A stretch of DNA of 64,000 bases, from NCBI GenBank assembly GCA_016720905.1, contig JADKJT010000014.1, positions 1-64,000 of the forward strand, written 5' to 3'. Both the position numbers and the translations under genes were made by a program. The stretch comes from Gemmatimonadaceae bacterium. Lineage in GTDB: Bacteria; Gemmatimonadota; Gemmatimonadetes; Gemmatimonadales; Gemmatimonadaceae. Of the stretch, positions 1-8,881 are shown in pieces. Position 1 is the first letter of the stretch. The number at the start of each line of letters is the position of its first letter. The notes under the pieces were generated by a model that saw nothing but the letters and a program-made list of their open reading frames with translations, was not told the origin of the DNA and did no database searches.

Positions 1-295
1 ACAAGACGAGCGACACCACCAAACCGCGCTCGTCAACGCCAATCGTGCAGCACCGCCCCATAAGCCCATCCGGACCCTGCAGCTCGGCAAGCGAACGAAG
101 CCGAGTCGCGAGGAGGGGGTGAACGCGCATCCAGGCGACGAGTGGCCCGTCATCGCCGCCTTCGAGAAGGTGCACTCGAATTGACACCTCCGGACCGGCT
201 TTGCGTCGAGCCTTGTCGGTCGGGCCAATGAGCATGTCCTCGACGATGCCGGTGAGCAGGGTGACCTGCGACGGCGTGACCTTCCGCTTGGGCAT
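1..295 (-). CDS. Unknown protein, partial (runs off the left edge)
   Basis: On the minus strand an open frame starts with ATG at 295 (MPKRKVTPSQV...) and stays open to base 1, giving about 98 codons with no stop. The start region is rich in Lys/Arg and is followed by a plausible amphipathic helix (VTLLTGIVEDML). I recognise no family. The protein continues outside the window, so its full length is unknown. It faces away from the hicB locus. The coding call rests only on the sustained open frame and sensible composition. Confidence 0.45.
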   Translation of the reverse strand, partial: MPKRKVTPSQVTLLTGIVEDMLIGPTDKARRKAGPEVSIRVHLLEGGDDGPLVAWMRVHPLLATRLRSLAELQGPDGLMGRCCTIGVDERGLVVSLVL

Positions 296-360
296 GACTA
301 CAACAGTGGCTGCGGCATGATGGAAGCATGTCGCCAGGGTCTGACAGTGAGCCGACCGGC

Positions 361-645
361 GCGTCGGTGGGCGTTGGCCTCACTTGGCCGCCGAGCATCC
401 CTCGCTGGTTCGTATTGGTAGCCGAGTCCCGGTGTGGTGGGCCGCTCGGGACGATTCGTCGTCCAAGTGAGGCCAACACCCACCGACGCTACAGAGCTCC
501 AGCGTTGAGTGTTGCTGGATCGAGGGCTGGGCGCGGAACACTCTTGGCAGCCGAATCGTCCCGAGCGATCGTCCGCGACGATACTCAGCCGCCCACACCG
601 AACCAGCGAGGGATGCTCGGCGGCCAAGAGTGTTCCGCGCCCAGC
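361..645. repeat. Cluster of interleaved inverted repeats
   Basis: Four inverted-repeat pairs lie inside 285 bases: 361-389 with 463-489 (about 27 bp, one mismatch), 384-412 with 599-627 (29 bp, perfect), 443-458 with 552-567 (16 bp, perfect) and 526-547 with 624-645 (22 bp, perfect). The arms abut or overlap, so the block is a shuffled mosaic rather than one hairpin. The 526-547 arm can be read as GAEHSW, which resembles the core of HicA toxins, so it may consist of rearranged copies of the hicA fragment next door. No complete gene is visible inside it. Confidence 0.75.
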
Positions 646-713
646 CCGGCGACCGCCGCGAAGGCGAAGCGGGCAACGATGTCGAGATGACGCACGAGAT
701 CAACGCGCTTCAT
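585..713 (-). pseudogene. hicA toxin remnant
   Basis: An ATG at 713, 17 nt after the hicB stop, opens a frame reading MKRVDLVRHLD, which is a typical HicA N-terminus. HicA is a small double-stranded-RNA-binding-fold mRNA interferase. After about a dozen residues the sequence runs into the inverted-repeat cluster and loses HicA character, although a GAEHSW segment still resembles the HicA core. The frame closes at 585 after 42 residues, against the usual 60 or so. I read it as a disrupted toxin gene, which leaves the antitoxin as an orphan. Confidence 0.4.
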
Positions 714-730
714 CGCCCGGCCTGCTCTCC

Positions 731-952
731 CTATGCCGAAAGGTTCAGCGGCTCCCGGATCACATCGGCGCCGACAGCATCCGCTTGCGCGAGCGCTCGG
801 TTGCTTTCGATGATCAGCTCGACGGCCTCGCGCAGATTGCTGCGCGCTTCGTCGAGCGTTTCGCCCTGCGTGTTCGCACCGGGTAGTTCCTCGACGTAGG
901 CAACGTAGCCAAGCGGTACACGACGAAAGACTGCGGTCAGTTCCAGATGCAT
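731..952 (-). CDS. hicB: HicB-family antitoxin
   Basis: This 73-residue protein has the HicB N-terminal fold signature: YVAYVEELPGANTQGETLDEA followed in meaning by a helix that carries the NLREAVELIIE pattern. HicB antitoxins bind and block the HicA mRNA interferase, and longer forms also repress their own operon. This short form has no visible C-terminal DNA-binding domain. I chose the ATG at 952 because AGGA lies about 5 nt upstream. Two further in-frame ATGs lie just upstream. The hicA partner directly downstream is broken, so this is probably an orphan antitoxin. Confidence 0.7.
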   Translation of the reverse strand: MHLELTAVFRRVPLGYVAYVEELPGANTQGETLDEARSNLREAVELIIESNRALAQADAVGADVIREPLNLSA

Positions 953-1073
953 GAACATCCTCATAGACTGTCGATGCCTCAGTATACACTGGAAGTGGGT
1001 GGACCGCCTGCGCTCAACTCCCAACATCGCGAGTGCGCGATCCAGTCGCCACTACCAAATCATTGCAAGGGAT

Positions 1074-1225
1074 TCAAAGCGAGGTAAGGCGCCGCCAATG
1101 CTCCCAAATCAGCACCATCGCCAGCGTATCCAGCTTGCAGTACTCCAGCAGCAACTGCCGCCACGCCGCCTGCACCGCCGCATCGTGTCGCTCCGTCCCG
1201 AACATCAGGACCGCCAGCACCCACG
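1074..1225 (-). pseudogene. C-terminal remnant of a DUF2779-type protein
   Basis: Between the M48 gene stop and base 1074 a minus-strand frame reads ...LLLEYCKLDTLAMVLIWEHW... and ends in TGA. The LLxYCxLDTLAMV pattern is typical of the extreme C-terminus of DUF2779 proteins, which usually follow a PD-(D/E)XK-type nuclease domain. Only about 50 codons remain, without a start codon or an RBS. I interpret it as the tail of a deleted gene. The assignment rests on one short motif. Confidence 0.35.
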
Positions 1226-2665
1226 CTACTTCGGCAGCCCGCCCACCACCCGCTTCACCATCGCCCCACGCGGCAAGCTCGTCGTCGCGTCCATGCCGTT
1301 GATGATGTACACCTGCTCCACCGCAATGCTGCTGGGATACCGCTGCGTGAACACCAACCCCGTCATCGCCTCAGGCAGCGCCACCAGTTGCACCTTGGCC
1401 GGCTGCACGTTCAACAGCGCTGGGTCACTCAGCGCCTTGAACGATCGGATGGACGCGTCCATGAGCGGGCCGTGTTGCCCGGCCGACGCGGTCGTGGACA
1501 ACCCCACAATCAGATACGTCACACCCTGGTACTGCATGGACGCCGCCAGTCCACTCAACGCGCCCGACTGCGTCGTCGCATCAAACGTGGCCGTCACCGC
1601 GGCAATCCCGTTGATCGTCGTCTGCCCCTTCTGACGCACGGTGATTCCCTGCTGTCCGATAAACTGCTGCAGCGCCTCGGTGGGCGTGCCCTTGCCCGGA
1701 CCCAGCTGCAACTGTGCCGCCCCGTCGGCACTCTGCGCCACCACCGCCTCGGGCATGTTGGCTGTCTTCCAGCCGGTCGGAAAGGTCAACTCAAAGCGCA
1801 AATCCGGATGGAGAAATCGCTGGCCGCGGAAGTAGCCCAGTCGCGGATTCTCGCCGAATACCATCCCGTCAAGCAGACGCAAATAGGCATCACGATTCAC
1901 CTTGGTGTTTGCCAGCTCGGCGGCCGGCACTGTGGCCAGGCGCTGTTCGGCCCGCTGCACGCGATTGCCCGGATCGGGGTGCGTGCTTTGCCACTCGGGA
2001 ATGCGGGCGCCACTCGCATCGGACAGGCGTCCCAGCGTCGTGAACACCTTGGGCGATTCCCGCACGTCATACCCCACGGCCAGCGAGTACTTGAAGCCCA
2101 GCGCATCGGCCTGCATTTCGTCATCCCGGCCGAACTTGAGAAACAGCAATCCGGCACTCGCGCCCAGCACATCACCGTACTTGGCCACCTGCGGCGAGAG
2201 GATGCTCGCCCCTACGAGTCCAATCTGCGTGATCTGCTGCTTGCTCATCGCCGCCACGGTATGCTTGGCCGTGACGTGACCAATCTCGTGCCCGATCACT
2301 TCCGACAGCTCGGCTTCGCTGTTCAGGTGCGTCATCAAGCCACGCGTCACGAAGATGAATCCGCCCGGATAGGCGAACGCGTTCACCGCCGCATCATCCA
2401 GCAGATGGAACTCCCACGGCAAACTGGGTCGCTCCGACTTGGCAGCAATCTGTGCGCCAATGCGCTTCACCAGCGCCTGCGCTTCGCCGCTGGCCAACTC
2501 GCCAACCCGTTGCACGTCGCCGGCGGAGGCCTCACGCCCCATCTGGATTTCCTGGTCCTGCGAGATCAGCGAGAGTTCACGACGGCCGCTGACGGGATTG
2601 GTGGCACAGGCTCCCGCCACCAGCGCGACCAGCGGCAGGATGGATCGGGACGTCGTGGGGCGCAT
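1226..2665 (-). CDS. M48 family metalloprotease, lipoprotein
   Basis: This 479-residue secreted zinc peptidase starts with a lipoprotein signal (lipobox LVAGAC, lipidated Cys20), so it probably sits in the periplasm on a membrane. The zinc motif HEIGH is at residues 126-130, and the distal Glu ligand lies in DDEMQADALG. The family includes BepA/YfgC-like chaperone-proteases for outer-membrane proteins. The C-terminal 200 residues lack an obvious TPR block. I chose ATG 2665 rather than the upstream in-frame ATG because GGAGG lies 8 nt before it. It is transcribed alone, behind a hairpin that separates it from the upstream gene. Confidence 0.88.
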   Translation of the reverse strand: MRPTTSRSILPLVALVAGACATNPVSGRRELSLISQDQEIQMGREASAGDVQRVGELASGEAQALVKRIGAQIAAKSERPSLPWEFHLLDDAAVNAFAYPGGFIFVTRGLMTHLNSEAELSEVIGHEIGHVTAKHTVAAMSKQQITQIGLVGASILSPQVAKYGDVLGASAGLLFLKFGRDDEMQADALGFKYSLAVGYDVRESPKVFTTLGRLSDASGARIPEWQSTHPDPGNRVQRAEQRLATVPAAELANTKVNRDAYLRLLDGMVFGENPRLGYFRGQRFLHPDLRFELTFPTGWKTANMPEAVVAQSADGAAQLQLGPGKGTPTEALQQFIGQQGITVRQKGQTTINGIAAVTATFDATTQSGALSGLAASMQYQGVTYLIVGLSTTASAGQHGPLMDASIRSFKALSDPALLNVQPAKVQLVALPEAMTGLVFTQRYPSSIAVEQVYIINGMDATTSLPRGAMVKRVVGGLPK

Positions 2666-2686
2666 GAGGTATCCTCCGAATCGCAC

Positions 2687-2718
2687 AGGAGCGCCCCCGC
2701 AATCGCGAGGGCGCTCCT
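2687..2718 (-). terminator. Hairpin between two minus-strand genes
   Basis: The arms aggagcgccc (2687-2696) and gggcgctcct (2709-2718) form a perfect 10-bp GC-rich stem just after the EXO-like gene stop and before the M48 RBS. There is no strong T-run on the minus-strand side, so termination strength is uncertain. Confidence 0.5.
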
Positions 2719-2740
2719 GAAAATGTAGCCGAGGGCCGCA

Positions 2741-3787
2741 TTACCACGAAATGCGACAACCACCCGAGCCAGAGTTGATCCAGTTCATCTGCACCAGGAA
2801 GTCCTTGGTGCCCAGCTTGATGTTGGCCTTGCCGCCCTGGGCGTTGGTGTACGTGGTACCCCACTGCCAGGCGCACTTGTCGGCGTTTTCGTAACCGCGG
2901 TTATCGTACCAGGCGTTGCCAAGCGCGTCGGTTTGCGTCTCTTCGATTTCGTGGATCAGCGTGTTGACTTCGGAGTCGGCCGGCTTGTCACCATTGGGCG
3001 ACGCCGTTGAACCGAACGCCGAACAGCCCGACGGATATGCATAATTGTACGGCATGGCCGCGTACAGAATCTGCTTCGTGCCGAGACCCGGGACAGTCAC
3101 GTTCGCGTTCGTGTGATAGGCACAGTATTGCGTGCCGAACCCACCACCGAGATTGACGGTACCCGCCGTAAACACGCTGTACAGCGTGTTCGCATCGTAG
3201 GTCAACGCACCGCTGGTGAATCCGCTTTGCAGCATCGCCGTGATGGCTGCGTCGGACACGTTCTGACCGTTGCTGGGTACGTTCGCGTTGTTCGCCCAGA
3301 AGCGCGTGTAGTTCACTACGTTCAACAGCTTGATCGAGCCGTTGGTATACGTGGTGTTGATGTTGTAGTACGGCGAACCACCGACGTTGCGCAGGAAGTA
3401 ACCCACCACCGATCCATCCGCCGTGCCCGCGCCGGTCGTGCCCGGTGTCGGACCACCGGCGTAAATCGCCGAGCTGCCCCAGTACACGGCCACGATGTTG
3501 ATCCCGCTCTGCAAGACCCGTCCACCGTGATAGCTGATGCCGGTGCCACTGACGCGGGCCTTCTGCGCCGCGCGTGCGGCCGCCGCCCCAATCAGGCCAT
3601 GTTCGTGACGATGACCCGACTCGTCTTCGGCGTCGTCACCGCCATTCTCACCGCTGTTGCTTCGGTCGAAGTTCGGCGCATTCGGCGCGTCCGACACCAC
3701 AGGCGCGATCTGTCGGGCAGGCGCGTCACAAGCGGCCAGCCAGGCGAGGGACAACCCCGCCACAAGAGCAATCCGGGAACGCTGCAT
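2741..3787 (-). CDS. EXORDIUM/PHI-1-like secreted lipoprotein
   Basis: The 348-residue protein has a lipoprotein signal (AWLAAC, Cys20), an acidic His-rich linker (about residues 40-65) and a C-terminal domain resembling the phosphate-induced protein 1 (EXORDIUM) family. Features seen are a VYWGSSAIYAGG strand near the domain start, YCAYH, and a late HEIEETQTD segment that looks metal-binding. In plants EXO proteins are extracellular growth regulators. The bacterial role is not known, and a protease-like function is only a guess from the HExxE motif. A strong RBS (AAAAGGAGA) precedes the ATG. It is followed by a hairpin, so it is probably monocistronic. Confidence 0.72.
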   Translation of the reverse strand: MQRSRIALVAGLSLAWLAACDAPARQIAPVVSDAPNAPNFDRSNSGENGGDDAEDESGHRHEHGLIGAAAARAAQKARVSGTGISYHGGRVLQSGINIVAVYWGSSAIYAGGPTPGTTGAGTADGSVVGYFLRNVGGSPYYNINTTYTNGSIKLLNVVNYTRFWANNANVPSNGQNVSDAAITAMLQSGFTSGALTYDANTLYSVFTAGTVNLGGGFGTQYCAYHTNANVTVPGLGTKQILYAAMPYNYAYPSGCSAFGSTASPNGDKPADSEVNTLIHEIEETQTDALGNAWYDNRGYENADKCAWQWGTTYTNAQGGKANIKLGTKDFLVQMNWINSGSGGCRISW

Positions 3788-3853
3788 CGGTGTTCGGTCT
3801 CCTTTTCGGGGTGGGGCGAGAACCTCTCCCTAATACGATTCGGGGACGAGTCG

Positions 3854-4465
3854 TCAATCAGACGGGACCGAACGACGGCGGCGCACCCAGCCCGTGACGC
3901 GCCACAGGACGACGAGCAGCACCACTGCCACCAGCAAGGCCACCACGGGCAGCAACACGGCCAAGGCGCTCAATCCCGCTGCCCCGACCAGCTCACCGGT
4001 AGCCACCACAGGATTGCCCAGACCGGCGGTAGTTCCCAAGGAAAGGGCCCGCGTCTTCACGGTGGTCAGCTGTACCGCGCCCGACAGCCCACCTCCCAGC
4101 ATCAGCGCCACGAGCCAACCCAGCAGCCCGTGGTCCGAGCCAATCGACGTGAACATCACCAGCACGCCGGCTGCCGCGGCCAAAGGCGTCGCAATGACAT
4201 CCAGCGCGTGGTCAACCATCGGGATGTAGTACCCGCCCACTTCCAGCACCGCGGCGGTGCCAAGGGCAACCAGTCCGGTCGTCGTCGCCAGCCACCCGTA
4301 TTGCGCGTCCAGTGGGATTACTCCGAAATGCGACGCGAGACCGACCGCCAACAGCGGAATGAATGTGCGGAATCCGCAGGCGGCACTCAGGCACACGCCG
4401 GCACCAATCGGCAGCGCCCACGCCGACCACCACCCTGGCAGCGACGACACCGCGTCAATCATCAT
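3854..4465 (-). CDS. DUF4126 integral membrane protein
   Basis: The protein has 203 residues and about five hydrophobic segments. An early CLSAACGFRTFIPLLAVGL stretch and a later GLGNPVVATGELVGAA segment are typical of DUF4126, a family of inner-membrane proteins without known function. The tail is basic (VRRRRS). The start overlaps the end of the frameshifted M24 gene by 11 bp. Without that frameshift the M24 gene would stop just upstream, which suggests an operon with the peptidase. Confidence 0.8.
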   Translation of the reverse strand: MMIDAVSSLPGWWSAWALPIGAGVCLSAACGFRTFIPLLAVGLASHFGVIPLDAQYGWLATTTGLVALGTAAVLEVGGYYIPMVDHALDVIATPLAAAAGVLVMFTSIGSDHGLLGWLVALMLGGGLSGAVQLTTVKTRALSLGTTAGLGNPVVATGELVGAAGLSALAVLLPVVALLVAVVLLVVLWRVTGWVRRRRSVPSD

Positions 4466-5795
4466 CAGGCCGCTGCGAACGGCCGTTCCAGACTCGGCGA
4501 CTGCGGCGTGAACATTCCGCGCCGTTCTCCGTGATCACCATGTCGTCTTCCAGTCGAATGCCGAACTCCCCCGGGATGTAGATCCCCGGCTCATCGGAAA
4601 ACACCATCCCCGGCTTGAGCGGCAGCGTGTTGCCTCTCACCAGATACGGCCACTCGTGACCGTCCATGCCCATGCCGTGCCCCACTCGATGACTGAAGTA
4701 CTTGTAGTCGGGACCGAAGCCGGCGTCGACAATCACCTTCCGCGCCGCCGCATCCACCGCTTCACAGGCCAACCCCGGACGCGCCGTTTTCACCGCCGCC
4801 GTTTGCGCGCGATGCTCAATTTCAAACACGTCCTTCATGCGCTGCGTGGGCTTGCCCAGCACGAACGTGCGGGAAATATCAGAGCTGTAGCCCTCCACCT
4901 TGCAGCCGCCGTCAATCAGCAGAATGCTCCCTTCGCGCACCACCTGCGGCGTCGCACTGCCGTGCGGCAAGGCCGAGTACTTGCCCACCTGAACGCCCGC
5001 CGATCCGTCGTAGCCCAGCTGCTTGTGCGCCAATGACACCAAGCGCGCGAAATCATCCTGCGTCATCCCTTCCTTGAGCGACTTCCACGCCGCCTCATAC
5101 CCCTTGAGCGTCACCTGACTCGCAAAACGCATCAGCGCGATCTCGTGCGCGTCCTTGACCGTGCGACAACCGCCCGTGATCGGCGTACCGCTTACCACCT
5201 TCACATTCGGAATGTGCGCGGCGCCGTCGGCAAACTGAAACCGCACCGTTTCTTCCGCCCCAATCGTCGCAGTCGACAAGCCCCGCGCCTTGAATCCCTG
5301 CGCAATCAGCGCGTACGGACTCTCGTGTTCCTCCCACGCGAACACCTCGGCGTCCTTTCCCAATGGCCCAAGGCGAGCCTGCTCCATCGCCCGCTCTTCC
5401 TCGAACTTGGGCGTAATCAGGAACGCGCTCCCCTTCGACGGAATGATGGCCGCCAGCAATCGCTCGCTGACCCCCCATTTGATGCCGGTGAAGTACTCCA
5501 TGCTCGTGCCGCCAGTCAGCATCAACGCATCAATGTTGTTGGCGCGCATCAGCTCCCTGGCCTTTTCCAGTCGCGCCCGGCGTTCATCCACCGAAATCGG
5601 CTTCACCTGACCGCGCATTGACGTCAGCGCGCGAATGGCCGGCGGCATGTCAGCGGCCGGCTGAGGCACCACGGCATCGTCCGACGCACGGAGGTCACCT
5701 GCCACGGTTGATGCGCCCTCCAGACGACGAGTGCCAAGCACGAGGCCGGCGGCAGCAGCGGCACCGGCACCAAGGATATTGCGACGAGTGGGCAT
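4455..5795 (-). CDS. M24 (Xaa-Pro aminopeptidase-type) metallopeptidase, exported, C-terminal frameshift
   Basis: This 446-residue protein starts with a twin-arginine-like signal (MPTRRNILGAGAAAAAGL), then a creatinase N-terminal domain and a pita-bread M24 domain. Visible metal-site motifs are IDGGCKVEGYSSDISR, HRVGHGMGMDGHE, and DEPGIYIPGEFGIRLED. It probably cleaves X-Pro dipeptides or peptides outside the cytoplasm. The last residues (CSRRSRRVWNGRS...) are out of frame. Adding one base near 4528 would give a family-like tail, EMFTPQSPSLERPF, stopping just upstream of the next gene. This is either a recent natural frameshift or a sequence error. The catalytic core is intact. Confidence 0.88.
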   Translation of the reverse strand: MPTRRNILGAGAAAAAGLVLGTRRLEGASTVAGDLRASDDAVVPQPAADMPPAIRALTSMRGQVKPISVDERRARLEKARELMRANNIDALMLTGGTSMEYFTGIKWGVSERLLAAIIPSKGSAFLITPKFEEERAMEQARLGPLGKDAEVFAWEEHESPYALIAQGFKARGLSTATIGAEETVRFQFADGAAHIPNVKVVSGTPITGGCRTVKDAHEIALMRFASQVTLKGYEAAWKSLKEGMTQDDFARLVSLAHKQLGYDGSAGVQVGKYSALPHGSATPQVVREGSILLIDGGCKVEGYSSDISRTFVLGKPTQRMKDVFEIEHRAQTAAVKTARPGLACEAVDAAARKVIVDAGFGPDYKYFSHRVGHGMGMDGHEWPYLVRGNTLPLKPGMVFSDEPGIYIPGEFGIRLEDDMVITENGAECSRRSRRVWNGRSQRPDDD

Positions 5796-5905
5796 GAATG
5801 GGACCTCTGGAGGGGGCGGACGCGTTGGGCGAAGATAATGTACTGCCCGTTGTTGAGATCGTGCCCTATTGCTATCGTCTCCGCACTCCCCAACCAGAGG
5901 TACTC

Positions 5906-8881
5906 GTGCACGTTCGAGGACTACTCCTCCACATAGCCAGGACCGGTCGATGGTCTCGCACCGCGCTACTAGGCGCCCTGCTGGCCACCCTGTCCGCCCA
6001 ATCCCTCGCCGCGCAGGCCACCGGCACCGTTTCCGGCCGCGTTACCGACGCCGAGAATGCGCAGCCCATTGTGGCCGCCCAGGTGTCTATCGACGGCACC
6101 ACGCTTGGCCGCGCCACCGGTGACGATGGCCGCTTCGTCATTGCCGGCGTGCCGGCCGGCACCCACACCGTCGTGGTACGGCGCATCGGCTACGTCCGGC
6201 AAACCCGCAGCATCGTCGTGACCAGTGGCGGCACCACCACGGCCGACTTCGTGCTGCTCAAGAGCACCGTGTCACTGGCCGGCGTGGTGGTCACCGCCAC
6301 CGGCGAGGAACGCAAGAAGGAAGTGGGCAACGCCATCACCACCGTCGGCGCCGATGAGTTCGCGCGCGGTGCCGTGGCCAACACCCAGCAAATCCTGCAG
6401 GGTCGTTCCACCGGCGTCACCGTGCTTGGCAATTCCGGCCAGCCGGGCGCCGGCGGCAACATCCGCCTGCGTGGTGTGAACAGCATCACACAGGGCAACC
6501 GCCCGCTCATCTACGTGGATGGCGTGCGCATCTTCAACGGCAACACCCCCACCGGCGTGTCGTCGCGCCAGTCGGTGTCGCCGCTTAACGACATCGCCGC
6601 GGCCGATATCGAACGCATTGAAATCGTGAAGGGCCCGGCGGCCACCACGCTGTATGGCACCGAAGCGTCCGGCGGCGTCATTCAGGTCTTCACCAAGCGC
6701 GGCCGCGAAGGCCCCGCCGTGTGGACGCTCGAAGCGGCCGGTGGCGTCAACAGCATGGGCGAATTCGGCCCGCGCACCGATCCCACGCGACTGTTCCTGC
6801 GCGAGTGCCGTGGCGCCAACATGGTCGACATCAACGGCGTCGCCTTTGAAGACGCCACCTGCCCGGCCAGCGGCTCGTGGCTCAAGAATGGCTCGGTGGG
6901 TCGCTACTCGCTGGGTGTGCGCGGAGCGGGCGGCGGCGTCAACTACTCCGTGTCGGGCAACATCGAAAACGAGAACGGCGTGCTGCGCAACGGTAACAAC
7001 CAGACCGGCGGCTTGCGGGCCAACCTCGGTTTCTCGCCGCGCAAAGATCTCGTCATCGCCATCAACACGTCGTATCAGCGTCGCAACACCGAGATGGTGT
7101 CCGACGGCAACAGCGCCGACGCGGTCGTGCTCAATATCTCGCGTGGCCCCGGTTCGGGCTTCAAGGGCACGGGGTGCAGCACGACGACCATCATCTGTGT
7201 GCTGAATGACACCCTGTTCTCGAAGTCGAACACCATCACCGGCAATCACTTCATCACCGGCGGCACGGTCACCTGGAACCCGCGTGCGGAGCTCTCCAAC
7301 CGGCTGTCGGTCGGATTCGACTACAACAACACCGACCTGCGCACCATCAACCCGTTTGGATACCTGCGCACGCCCACCGGGCAGTACTTCCAGACACTGT
7401 GGAATCGCTCACTCATCTCGGTCGACTACGCCAGCACCTGGAAGCAGTCCATCGGCACCAACTTCTCGTCGGCCACATCCATCGGCGGTCAGCTATTTGA
7501 CAGCCGGTTGAATTCCACCGACCTGCAAACCGACAACTTCGCCGGTCCCGGTACGCCCACACTGATCTCCGGTTCACTCCGCCAGATCACCGACGTCAAC
7601 GAACAGCGGGTCATCAACGCCGGCTTCTTTGCCCAGCAAATGCTCGGCTGGCGCGACCTGTTCTTCCTGACCGCTGGACTGCGCGTCGATGGCAACAGCG
7701 CGTTCGGCAAGAGCTTCGGGCTGCAGCAGTATCCCAAGCTCAGCGCGTCCTACGTGGTGTCCGACGAAAGCTTCTGGTCGCTCAAGTGGATCGAGACGCT
7801 CAAGCTGCGCGCCGCGCTTGGAGAATCCGGCAAGGCACCTGGCGCCTTTGACGCCACGCGCACCTGGAACCCGATTGCCGCCGAAGGCGGCCTGTCGGGC
7901 TTCACACCAGGCCAGCTGGGCAACGCCAACCTCGGCCCCGAGCGCACGCGCGAAACCGAAGCCGGTTTCGATGCCAGCCTGTTCGCCGGTCGCGTTGGCC
8001 TGGTCTACACCTGGTTCAAGCAGACCACCAGCGAAGCCATCATCAACGTCGCGTATCCGCCGTCGCAGGGCTTCGCGACCAATCAACCCGAGAATGTTGG
8101 CACGCTGCAGAACAACGGCATGGAATTGCAGCTCACGGGCTCAGTCCAGCCCGTGAGCTGGGCCGAACTCACCGCGCGTTTGCAATACACGCGCGTGAAG
8201 AGCAAAGCCATTGATCTCAACGGCAACCTCATCACCATCGACGCGCTCTCGCGCAGCTACGTGAAGGAGGGGCTGCCGGCGCCTTCGTACATGGGCGTCA
8301 AGGTTTGTAATCCAACGGAGTTCGCCGCGCCGGTCGTCGATTCCGCGCAATTCCTCGGCGCCACATTCCCCGATCAAATCATCAACCCGTCGCTCACCCT
8401 CACCCTCTTCAAGCGCTGGACGCTGGAAGGCGTCGGCGAATTCCAGAAGGGTGGTCACCTGCTCAACGCCATCGGCTTCCAGAATGCGGGACTCAAGATC
8501 TGGCAGCCGTGCTTCGAGGCGCAGCGCGCGCTGACCGCGGCCGCCGCCGGTGACAACTCCAAGCTCGCCACTATCAACGCAGGCGATCGCGCCCGCTGCT
8601 CCATCAACGCCGCCGAGCGTGACTACAGCTACTTCGTCGAGAGCTCCGACTTCTTCAAGCTGCGCAGCCTCTCCTTGGCGTACGACGTGCCCGCAGGCCT
8701 GGTGCCCGGCACGCGCAACATGACCGTGCAGCTCACCGGCCGAAATCTGTTCGTCAACACCAAGTACACCGGTTCCGATCCGGAAGCCGCCGATCAGCGC
8801 ACCAGCACCTTTTCCCGACGGGACTACTACGTCTTTCCTCCTTACCGCACGTTTCTCTTCAGCGTGAGGACGAGCTTCTGA
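5906..8881 (+). CDS. SusC/RagA-type TonB-linked outer membrane protein
   Basis: About 991 residues if started at GTG 5906, which has an AGAGG RBS 5 nt upstream. An upstream in-frame ATG at 5798 would add 36 non-signal residues. The order is: signal peptide ending in AQSLAAQ, carboxypeptidase-like regulatory domain (GTVSGRVTDAENAQP), a TonB-box-like stretch, plug domain (LRGVNSI...PLIYVDGVRI...VKGPAATTLYG) and a long beta-barrel ending in aromatic F (FSVRTSF). It imports large ligands with energy from TonB. The ligand cannot be told from sequence. It is translationally coupled to the SusD partner: the TGA and the ATG share one base. Confidence 0.92.
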   Translation: MHVRGLLLHIARTGRWSRTALLGALLATLSAQSLAAQATGTVSGRVTDAENAQPIVAAQVSIDGTTLGRATGDDGRFVIAGVPAGTHTVVVRRIGYVRQTRSIVVTSGGTTTADFVLLKSTVSLAGVVVTATGEERKKEVGNAITTVGADEFARGAVANTQQILQGRSTGVTVLGNSGQPGAGGNIRLRGVNSITQGNRPLIYVDGVRIFNGNTPTGVSSRQSVSPLNDIAAADIERIEIVKGPAATTLYGTEASGGVIQVFTKRGREGPAVWTLEAAGGVNSMGEFGPRTDPTRLFLRECRGANMVDINGVAFEDATCPASGSWLKNGSVGRYSLGVRGAGGGVNYSVSGNIENENGVLRNGNNQTGGLRANLGFSPRKDLVIAINTSYQRRNTEMVSDGNSADAVVLNISRGPGSGFKGTGCSTTTIICVLNDTLFSKSNTITGNHFITGGTVTWNPRAELSNRLSVGFDYNNTDLRTINPFGYLRTPTGQYFQTLWNRSLISVDYASTWKQSIGTNFSSATSIGGQLFDSRLNSTDLQTDNFAGPGTPTLISGSLRQITDVNEQRVINAGFFAQQMLGWRDLFFLTAGLRVDGNSAFGKSFGLQQYPKLSASYVVSDESFWSLKWIETLKLRAALGESGKAPGAFDATRTWNPIAAEGGLSGFTPGQLGNANLGPERTRETEAGFDASLFAGRVGLVYTWFKQTTSEAIINVAYPPSQGFATNQPENVGTLQNNGMELQLTGSVQPVSWAELTARLQYTRVKSKAIDLNGNLITIDALSRSYVKEGLPAPSYMGVKVCNPTEFAAPVVDSAQFLGATFPDQIINPSLTLTLFKRWTLEGVGEFQKGGHLLNAIGFQNAGLKIWQPCFEAQRALTAAAAGDNSKLATINAGDRARCSINAAERDYSYFVESSDFFKLRSLSLAYDVPAGLVPGTRNMTVQLTGRNLFVNTKYTGSDPEAADQRTSTFSRRDYYVFPPYRTFLFSVRTSF

